From contig JAFTXG010000006.1 in the NCBI GenBank assembly GCA_017461725.1, forward strand, positions 91,797 to 125,034: 33,238 bases of DNA, given 5' to 3'. This stretch comes from Lachnospiraceae bacterium. Lineage in GTDB: Bacteria > Bacillota > Clostridia > Lachnospirales > Lachnospiraceae. Shown piece by piece: positions 18,662 to 26,793 of the stretch (position 1 is its first letter; each line of letters opens with the position of its first letter). A program made the translations under genes and the position numbers. A model generated the notes under the pieces. The model was not told the origin of the DNA. It saw only the letters and a program-made list of their open reading frames with translations, and did no database searches.

Positions 18662-19471
18662 ATGAACGGATTAAATGTAGCTATCGCCGACCACAATGAC
18701 CAAATTCGCGCCGCTCTGGCCAGCCAGATGCAGTCAGACAGTGAGCTTCACCTGGTAGGCACCGCAAAAGACGGCTTTGAGGCATATAACCTGATCAAGC
18801 AGAAGGAGCCGGATGTCATGGTCATCGACCTGGTCATGCCCCGCTTCGACGGCCTGAGTGTCCTTGATCGGGCAAAATCCGACGCTTCCATCACAAAAGT
18901 ACCAAAATTTCTCGTTCTGACCAGTATCAACAATGAGCGGATCATCAATGATGCCTTTAATCTGGGCGCCAGCTATTTTATGCTGAAGCCCTGCGACTCC
19001 CAGATGGTGATCAAGCGGATCAAACAGATCGGTTCGAAAGCCACCCCCGCCCATACCACATCTCTGGCAGCTCCTATGACCGCCGCCACAGCTGCGGTTG
19101 CAAATGATTCCGGCGAGTCCCTGGAGCTTCGGGTCAGTCAGGCACTCCACCAGATGGGTGTCCCTGCCAACATCAAGGGCTACCGCTACCTGATCACCGC
19201 CATCGAGCTGTGCATCGGCGATATGGATATGCTGGGCTCCGTCACCAAACAGCTCTATCCCACCATCGCCAAACGCTATGACACCACGCCCAGCCGGGTG
19301 GAGCGGGCCATCCGCCATTCCATCGAGGTGGCGTGGAACCGGGGCCAGATTGATGTGCTGGATGCGGTGTTTGGCTACACCATCAACACCCGAAAAGGAA
19401 AACCCACTAACTCGGAGTTCATCGCCATGCTCTCAGATAAGCTGAGAATGAGTCACAGCCTGCTCGACTAA
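18662..19471 (+). CDS. spo0A: Sporulation master regulator Spo0A
   Basis: A 269-residue response regulator that, when phosphorylated, starts sporulation and other stationary-phase programmes. The receiver domain covers residues 1-125, with Asp56 in VMVIDLVMP as phosphorylation site and Lys109 in FMLKP. The DNA-binding effector domain (about 150-269) is highly conserved, with TPSRVERAIRHSIEVAWNRG as recognition helix and KPTNSEFIAM near the end. A linker rich in Ala and Thr joins the two. The usual acidic pair at positions 10-11 is Asp-His here. The gene is single, flanked by a promoter and a terminator, and not next to spoIVB as in many spore formers. Confidence 0.95.
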   Translation: MNGLNVAIADHNDQIRAALASQMQSDSELHLVGTAKDGFEAYNLIKQKEPDVMVIDLVMPRFDGLSVLDRAKSDASITKVPKFLVLTSINNERIINDAFNLGASYFMLKPCDSQMVIKRIKQIGSKATPAHTTSLAAPMTAATAAVANDSGESLELRVSQALHQMGVPANIKGYRYLITAIELCIGDMDMLGSVTKQLYPTIAKRYDTTPSRVERAIRHSIEVAWNRGQIDVLDAVFGYTINTRKGKPTNSEFIAMLSDKLRMSHSLLD

Positions 19472-19476
19472 AGCAA

Positions 19477-19533
19477 AAGACTCCGGTTGCTTTTTCCGGC
19501 TATGACAGCCGCAAGTAACCGGAGTCTTGTTTT
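19477..19533 (+). terminator. Bidirectional terminator between spo0A and glnS
   Basis: AAGACTCCGGTT and AACCGGAGTCTT form a 12-bp perfect stem around a long loop. The plus-strand side is followed by GTTTTCT and the minus-strand side by TTGC after TTTT, so it can end both convergent transcripts. Confidence 0.88.
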
Positions 19534-19627
19534 CTCTGCTTGCTTATGCGTTCAGCGCGCCATATATCCGAGACTGTTTGCGTGCGAGCACGCCTTCGTC
19601 TCGTCTGCATGGCTTTCTTTCATCGCT

Positions 19628-21286
19628 CTATTTCGGCAATTTGAAGGAACTCTTCAGCGACACAATGCGGTTAAATACCGGCTTGCCAGGCTCGGAGTCC
19701 TTGGTGTCCACACAGAAGAATCCGTTGCGGACAAACTGGAACTTTTCTCCAGCCTCTGCCTTCGCCAGGTCCGGCTCAACCAGACCCTTTGCCACGATCA
19801 AAGAGTTGGGCTTCAGATTCAGACTTCCGTCTTCTTTATTATATACACCCTTCTCCTCGTCGATGATATTTTCGTAGAGACGAACCTCCACGGGAACCGC
19901 ATGTCTCGCGGATACCCAGTGAATGGTACCCTTTACCTTGCGTCCCTCAAAGCCGCTGCCGCTCTTTGTCTCGGGGTCGTAGGTACAATGTACCTCGATC
20001 ACGTTTCCGGCCTCATCCTTCACCACATCGGTGCACTTCACGAAATAAGCGTTCATCAGGCGAACCTCATTTCCGGGGAAGAGACGGAAATACTTCTTGA
20101 TCGGAACCTCCATGAAATCCTCCTGCTCGATATACAACTCCTTGCAGAAGGGAAGCTGACGGCTGCCCAGCTCCGGATTCTCCAGATTGTTGGGAGCGTC
20201 AAGATACTCAACCTGATCCTCAGGGTAGTTGTCTATCACCAGCTTCAAAGGATTCAGCACTGCCATCATACGAGGCTTCTTCAGTTTCAGATCCTCGCGG
20301 ATGCAATACTCTAACATTGCCATCTCACAGATGGAATTACTCTTGGAAACTCCGGCCAGCTCAACGAACATCTTGATCGCCTCGGGGGTATATCCGCGGC
20401 GGCGAAGTCCGCTGATGGAAACAAGTCTGGGATCATCCCAACCATCTACGATGCCTTCCTCTACCAGCTTCTTGATATAACGCTTTCCGGTAACCACATT
20501 GTTCAGATATAATTTCGCAAACTCGATCTGCTTCGGAGGCTGTACGAACTCGCACTCCTGCACAACCCAGTCGTAGAGAGGACGATGGTCCTCGAACTCC
20601 AGCGTACAGATAGAATGAGTGATGTGCTCCACCGCATCCTCGATAGGATGAGCAAAGTCATACATGGGATAAATGCACCATGCATCGCCGGTGTTGTGGT
20701 GGGTCATATGTGCCACACGGTAGATAACCGGATCACGCATGTTGATGTTCGGGGATGCCATATCGATCTTCGCACGAAGAACCTTGGTGCCATCCTCATA
20801 CTTACCATCTCTCATCTCTCTGAACAGCTTGAGGTTTTCCTCCACGCTGCGGTCACGGTAAGGGCTGTTCTTTCCGGGCTCGGTCAGTGTACCTCTGTAC
20901 TCGCGGATCTGCTCCGCGGTGAGATCACAGACAAACGCCTTGCCCTTCATGATCAGCTTCTCCGCGCAATCATACATGATCTGGAAATAGTCAGATGCAA
21001 AAAACAGTCTGTCCTCCCAGTCTGCGCCCAGCCAAGCCACATCCTGCTTGATGGACTCAACAAACTCACTCTTTTCCTTCGTCGGGTTAGTGTCATCAAA
21101 ACGCATGTTGAACTTGCCATGGTACTGCTGTGCCAGGCCGTAGTTCAGCAGAATCGACTTGGCATGTCCAATATGCAGATATCCGTTGGGTTCCGGAGGA
21201 AATCTGGTCTGGACATGGTCAAAACGTCCTTCTGCCAAGTCTTTGTCGATAATCTGTTCAATAAAATTCCTACTCTCGCCTTCCAT
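19628..21286 (-). CDS. glnS: Glutaminyl-tRNA synthetase
   Basis: A 552-residue class I synthetase that charges tRNA-Gln directly. It has the HIGH motif in [10 protein letters not shown] (residues 38-41), FDDTNP, the discriminating [11 protein letters not shown] segment, [20 protein letters not shown] and C-terminal anticodon-binding beta barrels ([28 protein letters not shown]). The KMSKS-like loop reads TGKRY at 266-270 in place of the E. coli MSKRK, keeping the central Lys-Arg. The start MEGESRNF has GGAGGAG a few bases upstream. The gene is convergent to spo0A and shares its terminator. Direct GlnRS is present in only part of the Firmicutes, many of which use GatCAB instead. Confidence 0.97.
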   Translation of the reverse strand: MEGESRNFIEQIIDKDLAEGRFDHVQTRFPPEPNGYLHIGHAKSILLNYGLAQQYHGKFNMRFDDTNPTKEKSEFVESIKQDVAWLGADWEDRLFFASDYFQIMYDCAEKLIMKGKAFVCDLTAEQIREYRGTLTEPGKNSPYRDRSVEENLKLFREMRDGKYEDGTKVLRAKIDMASPNINMRDPVIYRVAHMTHHNTGDAWCIYPMYDFAHPIEDAVEHITHSICTLEFEDHRPLYDWVVQECEFVQPPKQIEFAKLYLNNVVTGKRYIKKLVEEGIVDGWDDPRLVSISGLRRRGYTPEAIKMFVELAGVSKSNSICEMAMLEYCIREDLKLKKPRMMAVLNPLKLVIDNYPEDQVEYLDAPNNLENPELGSRQLPFCKELYIEQEDFMEVPIKKYFRLFPGNEVRLMNAYFVKCTDVVKDEAGNVIEVHCTYDPETKSGSGFEGRKVKGTIHWVSARHAVPVEVRLYENIIDEEKGVYNKEDGSLNLKPNSLIVAKGLVEPDLAKAEAGEKFQFVRNGFFCVDTKDSEPGKPVFNRIVSLKSSFKLPK

Positions 21287-21326
21287 ACCTGCTCCTCCAT
21301 AATTATTTTGGGAAAATACACCAGTT

Positions 21327-21354
21327 ATCATACCACATAAACGGAAAAAGTAAA
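21327..21354 (-). promoter_or_regulatory. Probable promoter of glnS
   Basis: On the minus strand TTTACT (21354-21349) and TATGAT (21332-21327) are separated by 16 bp. The -10 is good and the -35 moderate. The distance to the ATG is about 40 bp. Confidence 0.6.
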
Positions 21355-21422
21355 CAAAAACTTTTGAACATTCCCCGATTTTCCGCCAAAAAATCTCTTT
21401 TTAAATTTTTTTAAAATTCCTG

Positions 21423-21451
21423 TTGACAGAAATTGTTTTCTGTAGTATATT
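21423..21451 (+). promoter_or_regulatory. Promoter of tRNA-Thr with an inverted repeat in the spacer
   Basis: A perfect -35 TTGACA (21423-21428) and TATATT (21446-21451) are 17 bp apart. ACAGAAA (21426-21432) and TTTCTGT (21437-21443) form an inverted repeat within the spacer, which could be an operator or chance. Confidence 0.85.
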
Positions 21452-21485
21452 ATAACGCGTCGGCAGAAAACGCCGAAGAAAATAA

Positions 21486-21558
21486 GCTGACGTGGCACAG
21501 GTGGTAGCGCACCTCATTGGTAATGAGGAGGTCGGCAGTTCGAGTCTGCTCGTCAGCT
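21486..21558 (+). tRNA. tRNA-Thr (anticodon GGU)
   Basis: The 73-nt cloverleaf has acceptor arms GCTGACG and CGTCAGC, discriminator T, an anticodon stem CCTCA/TGAGG with loop TTGGTAA giving GGU, and the T loop TTCGAGT. CCA is not encoded. A strong promoter lies upstream and a terminator directly downstream. Confidence 0.95.
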
Positions 21559-21561
21559 CTG

Positions 21562-21593
21562 AAAGAACCCTTGAGACTCAAGGGTTCTTTTTG
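21562..21593 (+). terminator. Terminator of tRNA-Thr
   Basis: AAAGAACCCTTG and CAAGGGTTCTTT form a 12-bp stem with a 5-nt loop, followed by TTG. It begins 3 bp after the tRNA. Confidence 0.93.
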
Positions 21594-21726
21594 TATATTC
21601 TTTCTCATTTCCATGCCGAGCAATACATCCATGTTTCAGACATATTCCGCGATAGCTCCACAAGCGTTTCAGAGTCATAAATTTTTATAAATAATTCAAA
21701 AATATCCTTTCGCTGTTTTTGCAGCC

Positions 21727-21756
21727 AAAAAATAAGTGCCCTTGCAAGGCACTTAT
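21727..21756 (-). terminator. Terminator of the cysE-cysS operon
   Basis: On the minus strand ATAAGTGCC pairs with GGCACTTAT around a 7-nt loop, followed by TTTTTT. It stands just after the stop of the sugar isomerase gene, the last gene of the operon. Confidence 0.92.
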
Positions 21757-21759
21757 CTT

Positions 21760-22659
21760 TTAAATGCGTTTTTCCTCAATCATCGAAACAATATGTTTTC
21801 CAACTGCCCCCATGAATCCTGTCGCTATCGGAATAAAGCCTTCATCGCAGCCCGTGATCAACTGTCCGTTCACTTCATAAGTGAAATCTCCCTCGTAGTT
21901 GATCTCGCCCAGCGCTTTGGCGATCTCCGCCCAATCCAGCTTTCCCAGGTAAGGAAGAACATGCTGGTCGCGAGTATAATCGTTGTCGTGGATATGCAAA
22001 GCGCCCAACCGCTCATGTCCCAGCCTGCGAATCACATCTGCCGCCGTCAGATCACTCAGCGGGAGCGCCACATGTCCCACATCAAGACAGGCAGTAATCT
22101 GAGGACTGTTCAGTGTATCGATATAGCGAATAAACTCTTCCACATCGGAACAGGTGTCAGCCACAATACAATTTCGCAGCGGATCCTTCTGGAACATATT
22201 TTCCACACCGATTTTGATGCCATATTCAGCTGCATAAGGGATCAACCGACGATAATACTCCATATTCAACTGAAAAATTTCCTCTTCATGTCCATGATAA
22301 ACCATATGGTGGAGAGGATGGATAACAATCACCTTTGCACCTAAAATTGCAGAAATTTCAATACTTCGAACCATACGCGGAAACACCACGCCCTCAAACG
22401 TTTTAGGGTCGTTCCACTGATCCAACCGGAAACTAAACGGTGCATGAGTCTGAACGCAGGGAAATCCCTTTTCGTCTGCAGTTGCACGAATAGCTTTCGC
22501 CACTGCGCGGTAATCCTCACCGTTGAAAGCTGAATCATCGTCAATCATCTCAAACAGCGGAAAGTCCATTGCAGTAAAACCAGCCGCTTTATAGATTTCA
22601 ATTGCCTTTGCGAGATCAAAACGCTTGAGCATAGGGCCCATGTTGATGGTAAGTTCCAT
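21760..22659 (-). CDS. Sugar phosphate isomerase/epimerase-type TIM barrel protein
   Basis: A 299-residue protein of the xylose-isomerase-like (AP endonuclease 2) TIM barrel superfamily. Metal-ligand segments are visible: VIVIHPLHH, IGVENMF (Glu), ACLDVGHVAL (Asp, His), ALHIHDNDY (His, Asp) and FTYEVNG (Glu). Members include IolE, IolI and sugar epimerases; the substrate cannot be told. I chose MELTINMG because AGGAGG stands 7 nt upstream. It is the last gene of the cysE-cysS-mrnC-rlmB run, 17 bp after rlmB, with a terminator directly behind it. Why a sugar isomerase is in this operon is unclear. Confidence 0.85.
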   Translation of the reverse strand: MELTINMGPMLKRFDLAKAIEIYKAAGFTAMDFPLFEMIDDDSAFNGEDYRAVAKAIRATADEKGFPCVQTHAPFSFRLDQWNDPKTFEGVVFPRMVRSIEISAILGAKVIVIHPLHHMVYHGHEEEIFQLNMEYYRRLIPYAAEYGIKIGVENMFQKDPLRNCIVADTCSDVEEFIRYIDTLNSPQITACLDVGHVALPLSDLTAADVIRRLGHERLGALHIHDNDYTRDQHVLPYLGKLDWAEIAKALGEINYEGDFTYEVNGQLITGCDEGFIPIATGFMGAVGKHIVSMIEEKRI

Positions 22660-22676
22660 AATACCGCCTCCTTTTG

Positions 22677-23420
22677 TCACCCCTTCAGTCTCTGTCTCAC
22701 GATCTCATAGGCCAGCACACCTGCCGCCACGGACGCATTCAGAGAGTCGATATCACCCTTCATCGGAATGGAGGCGATCATATCACACTTTTCTCTCACC
22801 AGACGGCTGACGCCCTGTCCCTCATTACCGATGACCAGACCGATGGGGCCAGTCAGATTCAGATCGTACATGGTCTGTCCACCCATATCCGCACACACAA
22901 ACCAGAGACCTTCCTTTTTCAGATCCTCGATGGTGTTGGCCAGGTTGGTCACCTTCGCCACCGGGGTATAATTCAGTGCGCCGGCGGAAGTTCTGACCAC
23001 CACCGCAGTCAGCCCTGCCGCTCTGCGCTTGGGAATGATCACACCGTGAGCGCCCGCCAGGTTAGCGGTACGGATGATCGCACCCAGATTGTGGGGATCC
23101 TCGATCTCGTCCAACAGGAAAATGAAGGGCGCCTCGCCCTTCGCTCTGGCAGCGTCCAAAATATCGGACACCTCCGCATAGGAGTATGCGGCTGCGTAAG
23201 CCACCACGCCCTGATGCTTTCCGGTCTCGGACATATGGTCCAGTCTTTCCTTATTGACAAACTGTACCAGCGTGTTCTGCTTCTTCGCCTCCCGCAGAAT
23301 GGTCTTCACCGGTCCGTCCTGACAGCCGTCCAGCACAAACAGACGGTCAATGGTCTTTCCGGAGCGGAATGCCTCCAGCACTGCATTGCGCCCCTCTATG
23401 GTAAATTCTTCGTATCTCAA
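22677..23420 (-). CDS. rlmB: TrmH/RlmB-type 23S rRNA 2'-O-methyltransferase
   Basis: A 247-residue SPOUT-class methyltransferase expected to methylate a guanosine ribose in 23S rRNA (G2251 in E. coli numbering). The N-terminal substrate-binding part (EGRNAVLEAFRSGKTIDRLF) is followed by the trefoil-knot domain. The domain contains DEIEDPHNLGAIIRTA, GVIIPKRRA, LVIGNEGQGVSRLV and IPMKGDIDSLNASVAAGVL, the three family motifs. The start codon is TTG at 23420, behind AGAGG at 5 nt; no in-frame ATG lies upstream before a stop. It follows mrnC by 132 bp, as is usual in Clostridia and Bacilli. Confidence 0.93.
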   Translation of the reverse strand: MRYEEFTIEGRNAVLEAFRSGKTIDRLFVLDGCQDGPVKTILREAKKQNTLVQFVNKERLDHMSETGKHQGVVAYAAAYSYAEVSDILDAARAKGEAPFIFLLDEIEDPHNLGAIIRTANLAGAHGVIIPKRRAAGLTAVVVRTSAGALNYTPVAKVTNLANTIEDLKKEGLWFVCADMGGQTMYDLNLTGPIGLVIGNEGQGVSRLVREKCDMIASIPMKGDIDSLNASVAAGVLAYEIVRQRLKG

Positions 23421-23552
23421 AACAACCTCTTTCTGCGCTCCAGTTTTCGCTCTTTTGACCCGATTCCTGCAGCACTTATCAACAATTGTTTACACCTATA
23501 TTTTGATCCCGGCGGCCCACTTAACCATATCCGGGCCACTATTACATCTCTT

Positions 23553-23981
23553 TCACTCGGCCAGTCCGCCAAGAAGCTCCACACACCGTCTCATCAGTTC
23601 CAGCATCCGCTCCTGCTGCCCACTCAGGTACAGGTATCCGAACAGCGCCTCAAGGCCGGTGGCATGGCGGTAATCGCTGACCGTCGCATTCTTCGCGTGG
23701 GTATAGGACTGGGCGTTGCGGCCGCGTCGGTACACGGACTGTTCCTCGGGGGTAAGCTCCTCCCACAGTCCATGTCCCATGATGGCCTGCGCCTCCGCCT
23801 TCACCAGCCGGGTAGTCCGCCGATGAAGCTTCTCCGGCGCGGTATTGCTCTGTGTGACCACCAGCGTCCGGGCCATCAGTTCAAAGACAGCATCGCCCAT
23901 GAACGCCAGCGTCAGCGGCGAGTAGGTTCTCACATCTATCTTTTCCGGATCAAACAGTCCGTTACTCAGGCTTTCTTCCAT
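23553..23981 (-). CDS. mrnC: Mini-ribonuclease III
   Basis: A 142-residue RNase III catalytic domain without a double-stranded RNA-binding domain, the form that matures 23S rRNA in Bacillus. The motifs TLAFMGDAVFELMAR (near residue 25) and DYRHATGLEALFGYLYL (near 102-118) carry the acidic metal ligands. RNA contacts are likely at RRTTRLVKAEAQ. The gene overlaps the 3' end of cysS by 16 bp, which is the standard order cysS-mrnC-rlmB in Firmicutes. Length is typical. Confidence 0.95.
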   Translation of the reverse strand: MEESLSNGLFDPEKIDVRTYSPLTLAFMGDAVFELMARTLVVTQSNTAPEKLHRRTTRLVKAEAQAIMGHGLWEELTPEEQSVYRRGRNAQSYTHAKNATVSDYRHATGLEALFGYLYLSGQQERMLELMRRCVELLGGLAE

Positions 23982-25378
23982 TTTACGCCCTCGCGGGTAT
24001 CCAGAAGCACAATACCCTTCTCCAGCAGCTCGTTTCTGATCTGGTCCGCCAGCGCAAAGTTTTTCTCCTTGCGGGCCTGCTGACGCTTCGCGATCATCTC
24101 CTCGATCTCAGAGTCCAGAAGTTCCTCCGTCTTCTCGGTGATAATACCCAGCACATCGCACAGTCTCTCGATCTCGGCCTTCACCCAGTCAACCAGTTCC
24201 TTGCTGCTGTTATCCTTCACGTCAGTGTTTGCCAGCTTAACCATCTCAAAAATGGCGGAGATGGCGTCTGCGGTATTGAAATCGTCATCCATGGCCGCCT
24301 CATACTTGGCAACGAGGCCTTCAGCTGCTGCCTTAACAGCCAGCTCCTCTGCGCTGAGCGCTCCGGCTGCCGCAGCCTTCTTCTGAAGGTCATTCAAACG
24401 CTCCACCGCGGTTAAGATACGCTCCAGACCGTTCTTGCTGGCCTCCATCAGCTCCGCGCTGAAGTTCAGCGGACTGCGGTAATGAGCACTCAACATGAAG
24501 AAACGGAGTACCTGAAGATCATACTTCTCGCTGATCTCGCGGACGGTGAAGAAATTGCCCAGAGATTTGGACATCTTCTTATTATCAATGTTCAGGAACG
24601 CATTGTGCATCCAGTAGCGCGCAAACTCCTTGCCGTTGTACGCCTCGCTCTGCGCGATCTCATTCTCGTGGTGAGGGAAGATCAGGTCCTCACCGCCGGC
24701 GTGAATGTCGATCTGGTCGCCCAGATAACGCTTTGCCATGACGGAGCACTCGATATGCCAGCCGGGACGGCCCTGGCACCAGGGAGACTCCCAGTAAGGC
24801 TCACCCTCCTTTTTCGGCTTCCAGAGAACGAAATCCAGTTCATCCTCCTTGTCACTGGTACCGGCCACCTTGATCTCACGATGTCCGGACTGCAGATCAT
24901 CCAGATTCTTGTGGGAAAGCTTACCATAATCCTTAAACTTGCGGGTGCGGTAGTATACGGTACCGTCCTCCACGGGGTACGCAAAGCCCTTATCGATCAG
25001 ACCGGAGATCATCTCCTGCATGCCGCCGATCTCCTGGGTAGCCTTGGGATGGGTGGTCGCGGGGCGAACATTCATGGCCGCCATATCCTTTTTGCACTCC
25101 TCGATGTAGCGCTCGGAGATCACAGCAGAATCCACCCCCTCCTCCACTGACTTCTTGATGATCTTGTCATCCACGTCGGTGAAGTTGGATACATAGTTTA
25201 CCTGATAGCCCTTGTACTCAAAGTAGCGGCGCACGGTGTCAAACACGATCATCGGACGCGCATTTCCGATGTGGATAAAATTGTACACGGTGGGGCCGCA
25301 GACATACATCTTAACCTTGCCCGGCTCCAGGGGCACAAACTCTTCTTTCATTTTGGACACTGAATTATAAATCTTCAT
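23966..25378 (-). CDS. cysS: Cysteinyl-tRNA synthetase
   Basis: A 470-residue class I synthetase that charges tRNA-Cys. It has the zinc and HIGH region YVCGPTVYNFIHIGNARP, GRPGWHIECSVM (zinc Cys), GGEDLIFPHHENEIAQSEA (zinc His and Glu) and KKMSKSLGNFF, and a C-terminal anticodon-binding helical region ending in EGVKWKKA. I chose MKIYNSVS as start because AAGGAGAG precedes it; the 19 residues upstream are not family-like. It lies 156 bp after cysE with no terminator between them, so both are probably under control of the cysteine T-box upstream of cysE. Confidence 0.97.
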   Translation of the reverse strand: MKIYNSVSKMKEEFVPLEPGKVKMYVCGPTVYNFIHIGNARPMIVFDTVRRYFEYKGYQVNYVSNFTDVDDKIIKKSVEEGVDSAVISERYIEECKKDMAAMNVRPATTHPKATQEIGGMQEMISGLIDKGFAYPVEDGTVYYRTRKFKDYGKLSHKNLDDLQSGHREIKVAGTSDKEDELDFVLWKPKKEGEPYWESPWCQGRPGWHIECSVMAKRYLGDQIDIHAGGEDLIFPHHENEIAQSEAYNGKEFARYWMHNAFLNIDNKKMSKSLGNFFTVREISEKYDLQVLRFFMLSAHYRSPLNFSAELMEASKNGLERILTAVERLNDLQKKAAAAGALSAEELAVKAAAEGLVAKYEAAMDDDFNTADAISAIFEMVKLANTDVKDNSSKELVDWVKAEIERLCDVLGIITEKTEELLDSEIEEMIAKRQQARKEKNFALADQIRNELLEKGIVLLDTREGVKWKKA

Positions 25379-25534
25379 AAGTCTCTCCTTTTCTGATATT
25401 TGCGATTTTTGTTTATTCTTACCGCCGATGAACAAAATCCCTCTCCCGAATCGTTATCCTTCAACGGTGTTTCATTAATAGCTACATGCAAAATATGGCA
25501 TCGATTTCACGCTCAAAGCTGATCAAGACTCCCT

Positions 25535-26206
25535 TCAGCCCCTCTCTTCTGACTCCGCTGAAATATACTGCTTCAGCATCGCCAACTCCTCCTTCAACTG
25601 CCGATTTTCCCGCTTTAACTGATTGATATCATTGAGGATAGGGTCAGGTAAAGTGACCTGATCCATGTCCATGCGTGGAATTTTAACATTGTCCCGCTTC
25701 ACGATGCGGCCCGGCACACCCACAACCGTGGAATTAGGCGGCACCTCCTGCAGCACCACCGAGCCGGCTCCGATCTTAGAATTTTCTCCGATAGTGAAGG
25801 AACCAAGTATCTTCGCCCCTGCGCTGACCATCACATTATCGCCGAGAGTGGGATGACGCTTGCCCTTCTCCTTGCCGTTACCGCCCAGAGTCACACCCTG
25901 AAACAGAGTGACATTATCGCCGAGGATAGCCGTCTCGCCGATCACCACGCCTGTTCCGTGGTCGATAAAGAGTCCCTTACCGATGGTCGCTCCGGGATGA
26001 ATCTCAATGCCGGTCTTTCGGACACTGCGCTGTGAAATCCATCTGGCCCAGAAATAATGCTTACTCAGATACAGCTTATGTGCGATACGATAGTATATCA
26101 TCGCTTTAAAGCTGGGGTACAACAATACCTCCATGGAGGATTTGATCGCCGGGTCACGCTCACGGACGATGGCGATCTCGTCACGAATAAATTTAATCAA
26201 ACCCAT
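25535..26206 (-). CDS. cysE: Serine O-acetyltransferase
   Basis: A 223-residue enzyme that makes O-acetylserine from serine and acetyl-CoA, the first committed step of cysteine synthesis. An N-terminal helical part (residues 1-60) is followed by a left-handed parallel beta helix of hexapeptide repeats, with HPGATIGKGLFIDHGTG and GETAILGDNVTLFQGVTLGG holding the active-site residues. The C terminus (NQLKRENRQLKEELAMLKQ) is a likely coiled coil and is longer than in minimal homologues. I chose MGLIKFIRDE as start since AGGAG lies 7 nt upstream. Expression is predicted to depend on the T-box leader and so on uncharged tRNA-Cys. Confidence 0.96.
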   Translation of the reverse strand: MGLIKFIRDEIAIVRERDPAIKSSMEVLLYPSFKAMIYYRIAHKLYLSKHYFWARWISQRSVRKTGIEIHPGATIGKGLFIDHGTGVVIGETAILGDNVTLFQGVTLGGNGKEKGKRHPTLGDNVMVSAGAKILGSFTIGENSKIGAGSVVLQEVPPNSTVVGVPGRIVKRDNVKIPRMDMDQVTLPDPILNDINQLKRENRQLKEELAMLKQYISAESEERG

Positions 26207-26245
26207 AATTTTGCTCCTGCATGATGTCGTTGGGGTAATGATGTC

Positions 26246-26413
26246 ACAGTTCAGCCCTGCATCAGTCGATTTGACCGCTGCGCGGTACTTGCCGCTATCG
26301 CAGCACCAAATCTCGTTGATGGCAGAGCGCCATATGCCCAAGCCATTATTCTCTGCTTTTCGTGAGCGAGCTCCCAACGCAGAGAATTTGCCTTGGTCGC
26401 ATGGCTGAACTGT
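26246..26413. repeat. Structured 168-bp inverted-repeat element in the cysE leader
   Basis: The ends ACAGTTCAGCC (26246-26256) and GGCTGAACTGT (26403-26413) are perfect 11-bp inverted repeats, with further partial matching inwards. Two nested hairpins lie inside: one from TGCATCAG and GATTTG to CAAATC and TTGATGGCA, with GCTGCG/CGCAGC in its loop; one pairing ATTCTCTGC (about 26349) with GCAGAGAAT and CCATATGCCCAAG with CTTGGTCGCATGG. It lies between the T-box terminator and the cysE ribosome site. It looks like a MITE-like insertion or a folded leader domain. No target duplication was found. Confidence 0.7.
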
Positions 26414-26418
26414 AAAAC

Positions 26419-26646
26419 AAAAGAAACTCCGCCTCTGTTAAGAGACGAAGTTTATCCGCGGTTCCACTCTTTTAAGTGCCATACGGCACCCACTCGAAAT
26501 CGTTAACGTCGATTAACCGTACACGGATACTGAATTTCCCCGTGTCTGCTCCCGGATGCACTTCACAGCTTTCTGTCTCAGGATGGCTTTCAGCCGGTGA
26601 CCGTCCCTCTCTGTCAGAAGTAAAACTGCTACTCTTTCCGTTCAAT
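26419..26646 (-). promoter_or_regulatory. T-box leader, cysteine specific, ahead of cysE-cysS
   Basis: The minus strand carries the T-box sequence AGAGTGGAACCGCGG (26470-26456). A terminator hairpin follows, pairing AAACTTCGTCTC with GAGGCGGAGTTT and ending in CTTTT. Stem I begins near GAACGGAAAGAGTAGCAG. On its descending side GTGAAGTGCATC holds UGC (26560-26558) followed by A, which reads as a cysteine specifier. Uncharged tRNA-Cys would pair with both and allow read-through into cysE, cysS and genes beyond. Confidence 0.93.
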
Positions 26647-26666
26647 GCATTTTTCATATATATTAT

Positions 26667-26695
26667 AGAATATGGTCGGAAATGATTTTTGTCAA
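26667..26695 (-). promoter_or_regulatory. Promoter of the cysE T-box operon
   Basis: On the minus strand a perfect TTGACA (26695-26690) is followed after 17 bp by TATTCT (26672-26667). A perfect TATAAT lies 5 bp further but would need a 22-bp spacer. Transcription would start just before stem I of the T-box. Confidence 0.75.
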
Positions 26696-26793
26696 GTGCC
26701 GTTTTTCGAGTTTCGCATAAATATGGAATTTTCTCATGCAAATCCGGGATTTTTAGCACTCTCACATCTTCCTGACATGGCCTTAGGCTCCAA

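Noticed and set aside
22674..24083. A 469-codon plus-strand open frame opposite rlmB and mrnC
   Set aside because: Both minus-strand genes are well supported and the plus frame has no family motif; it is a shadow.
26133..26408. A plus-strand frame across the cysE start and leader element
   Set aside because: It crosses the cysE coding start and the inverted-repeat element; no ribosome site or family signal is seen.
26472..26765. A 97-codon minus-strand open frame in the cysE leader
   Set aside because: It covers stem I and the specifier of the T-box and its promoter, so the sequence is explained by RNA structure.
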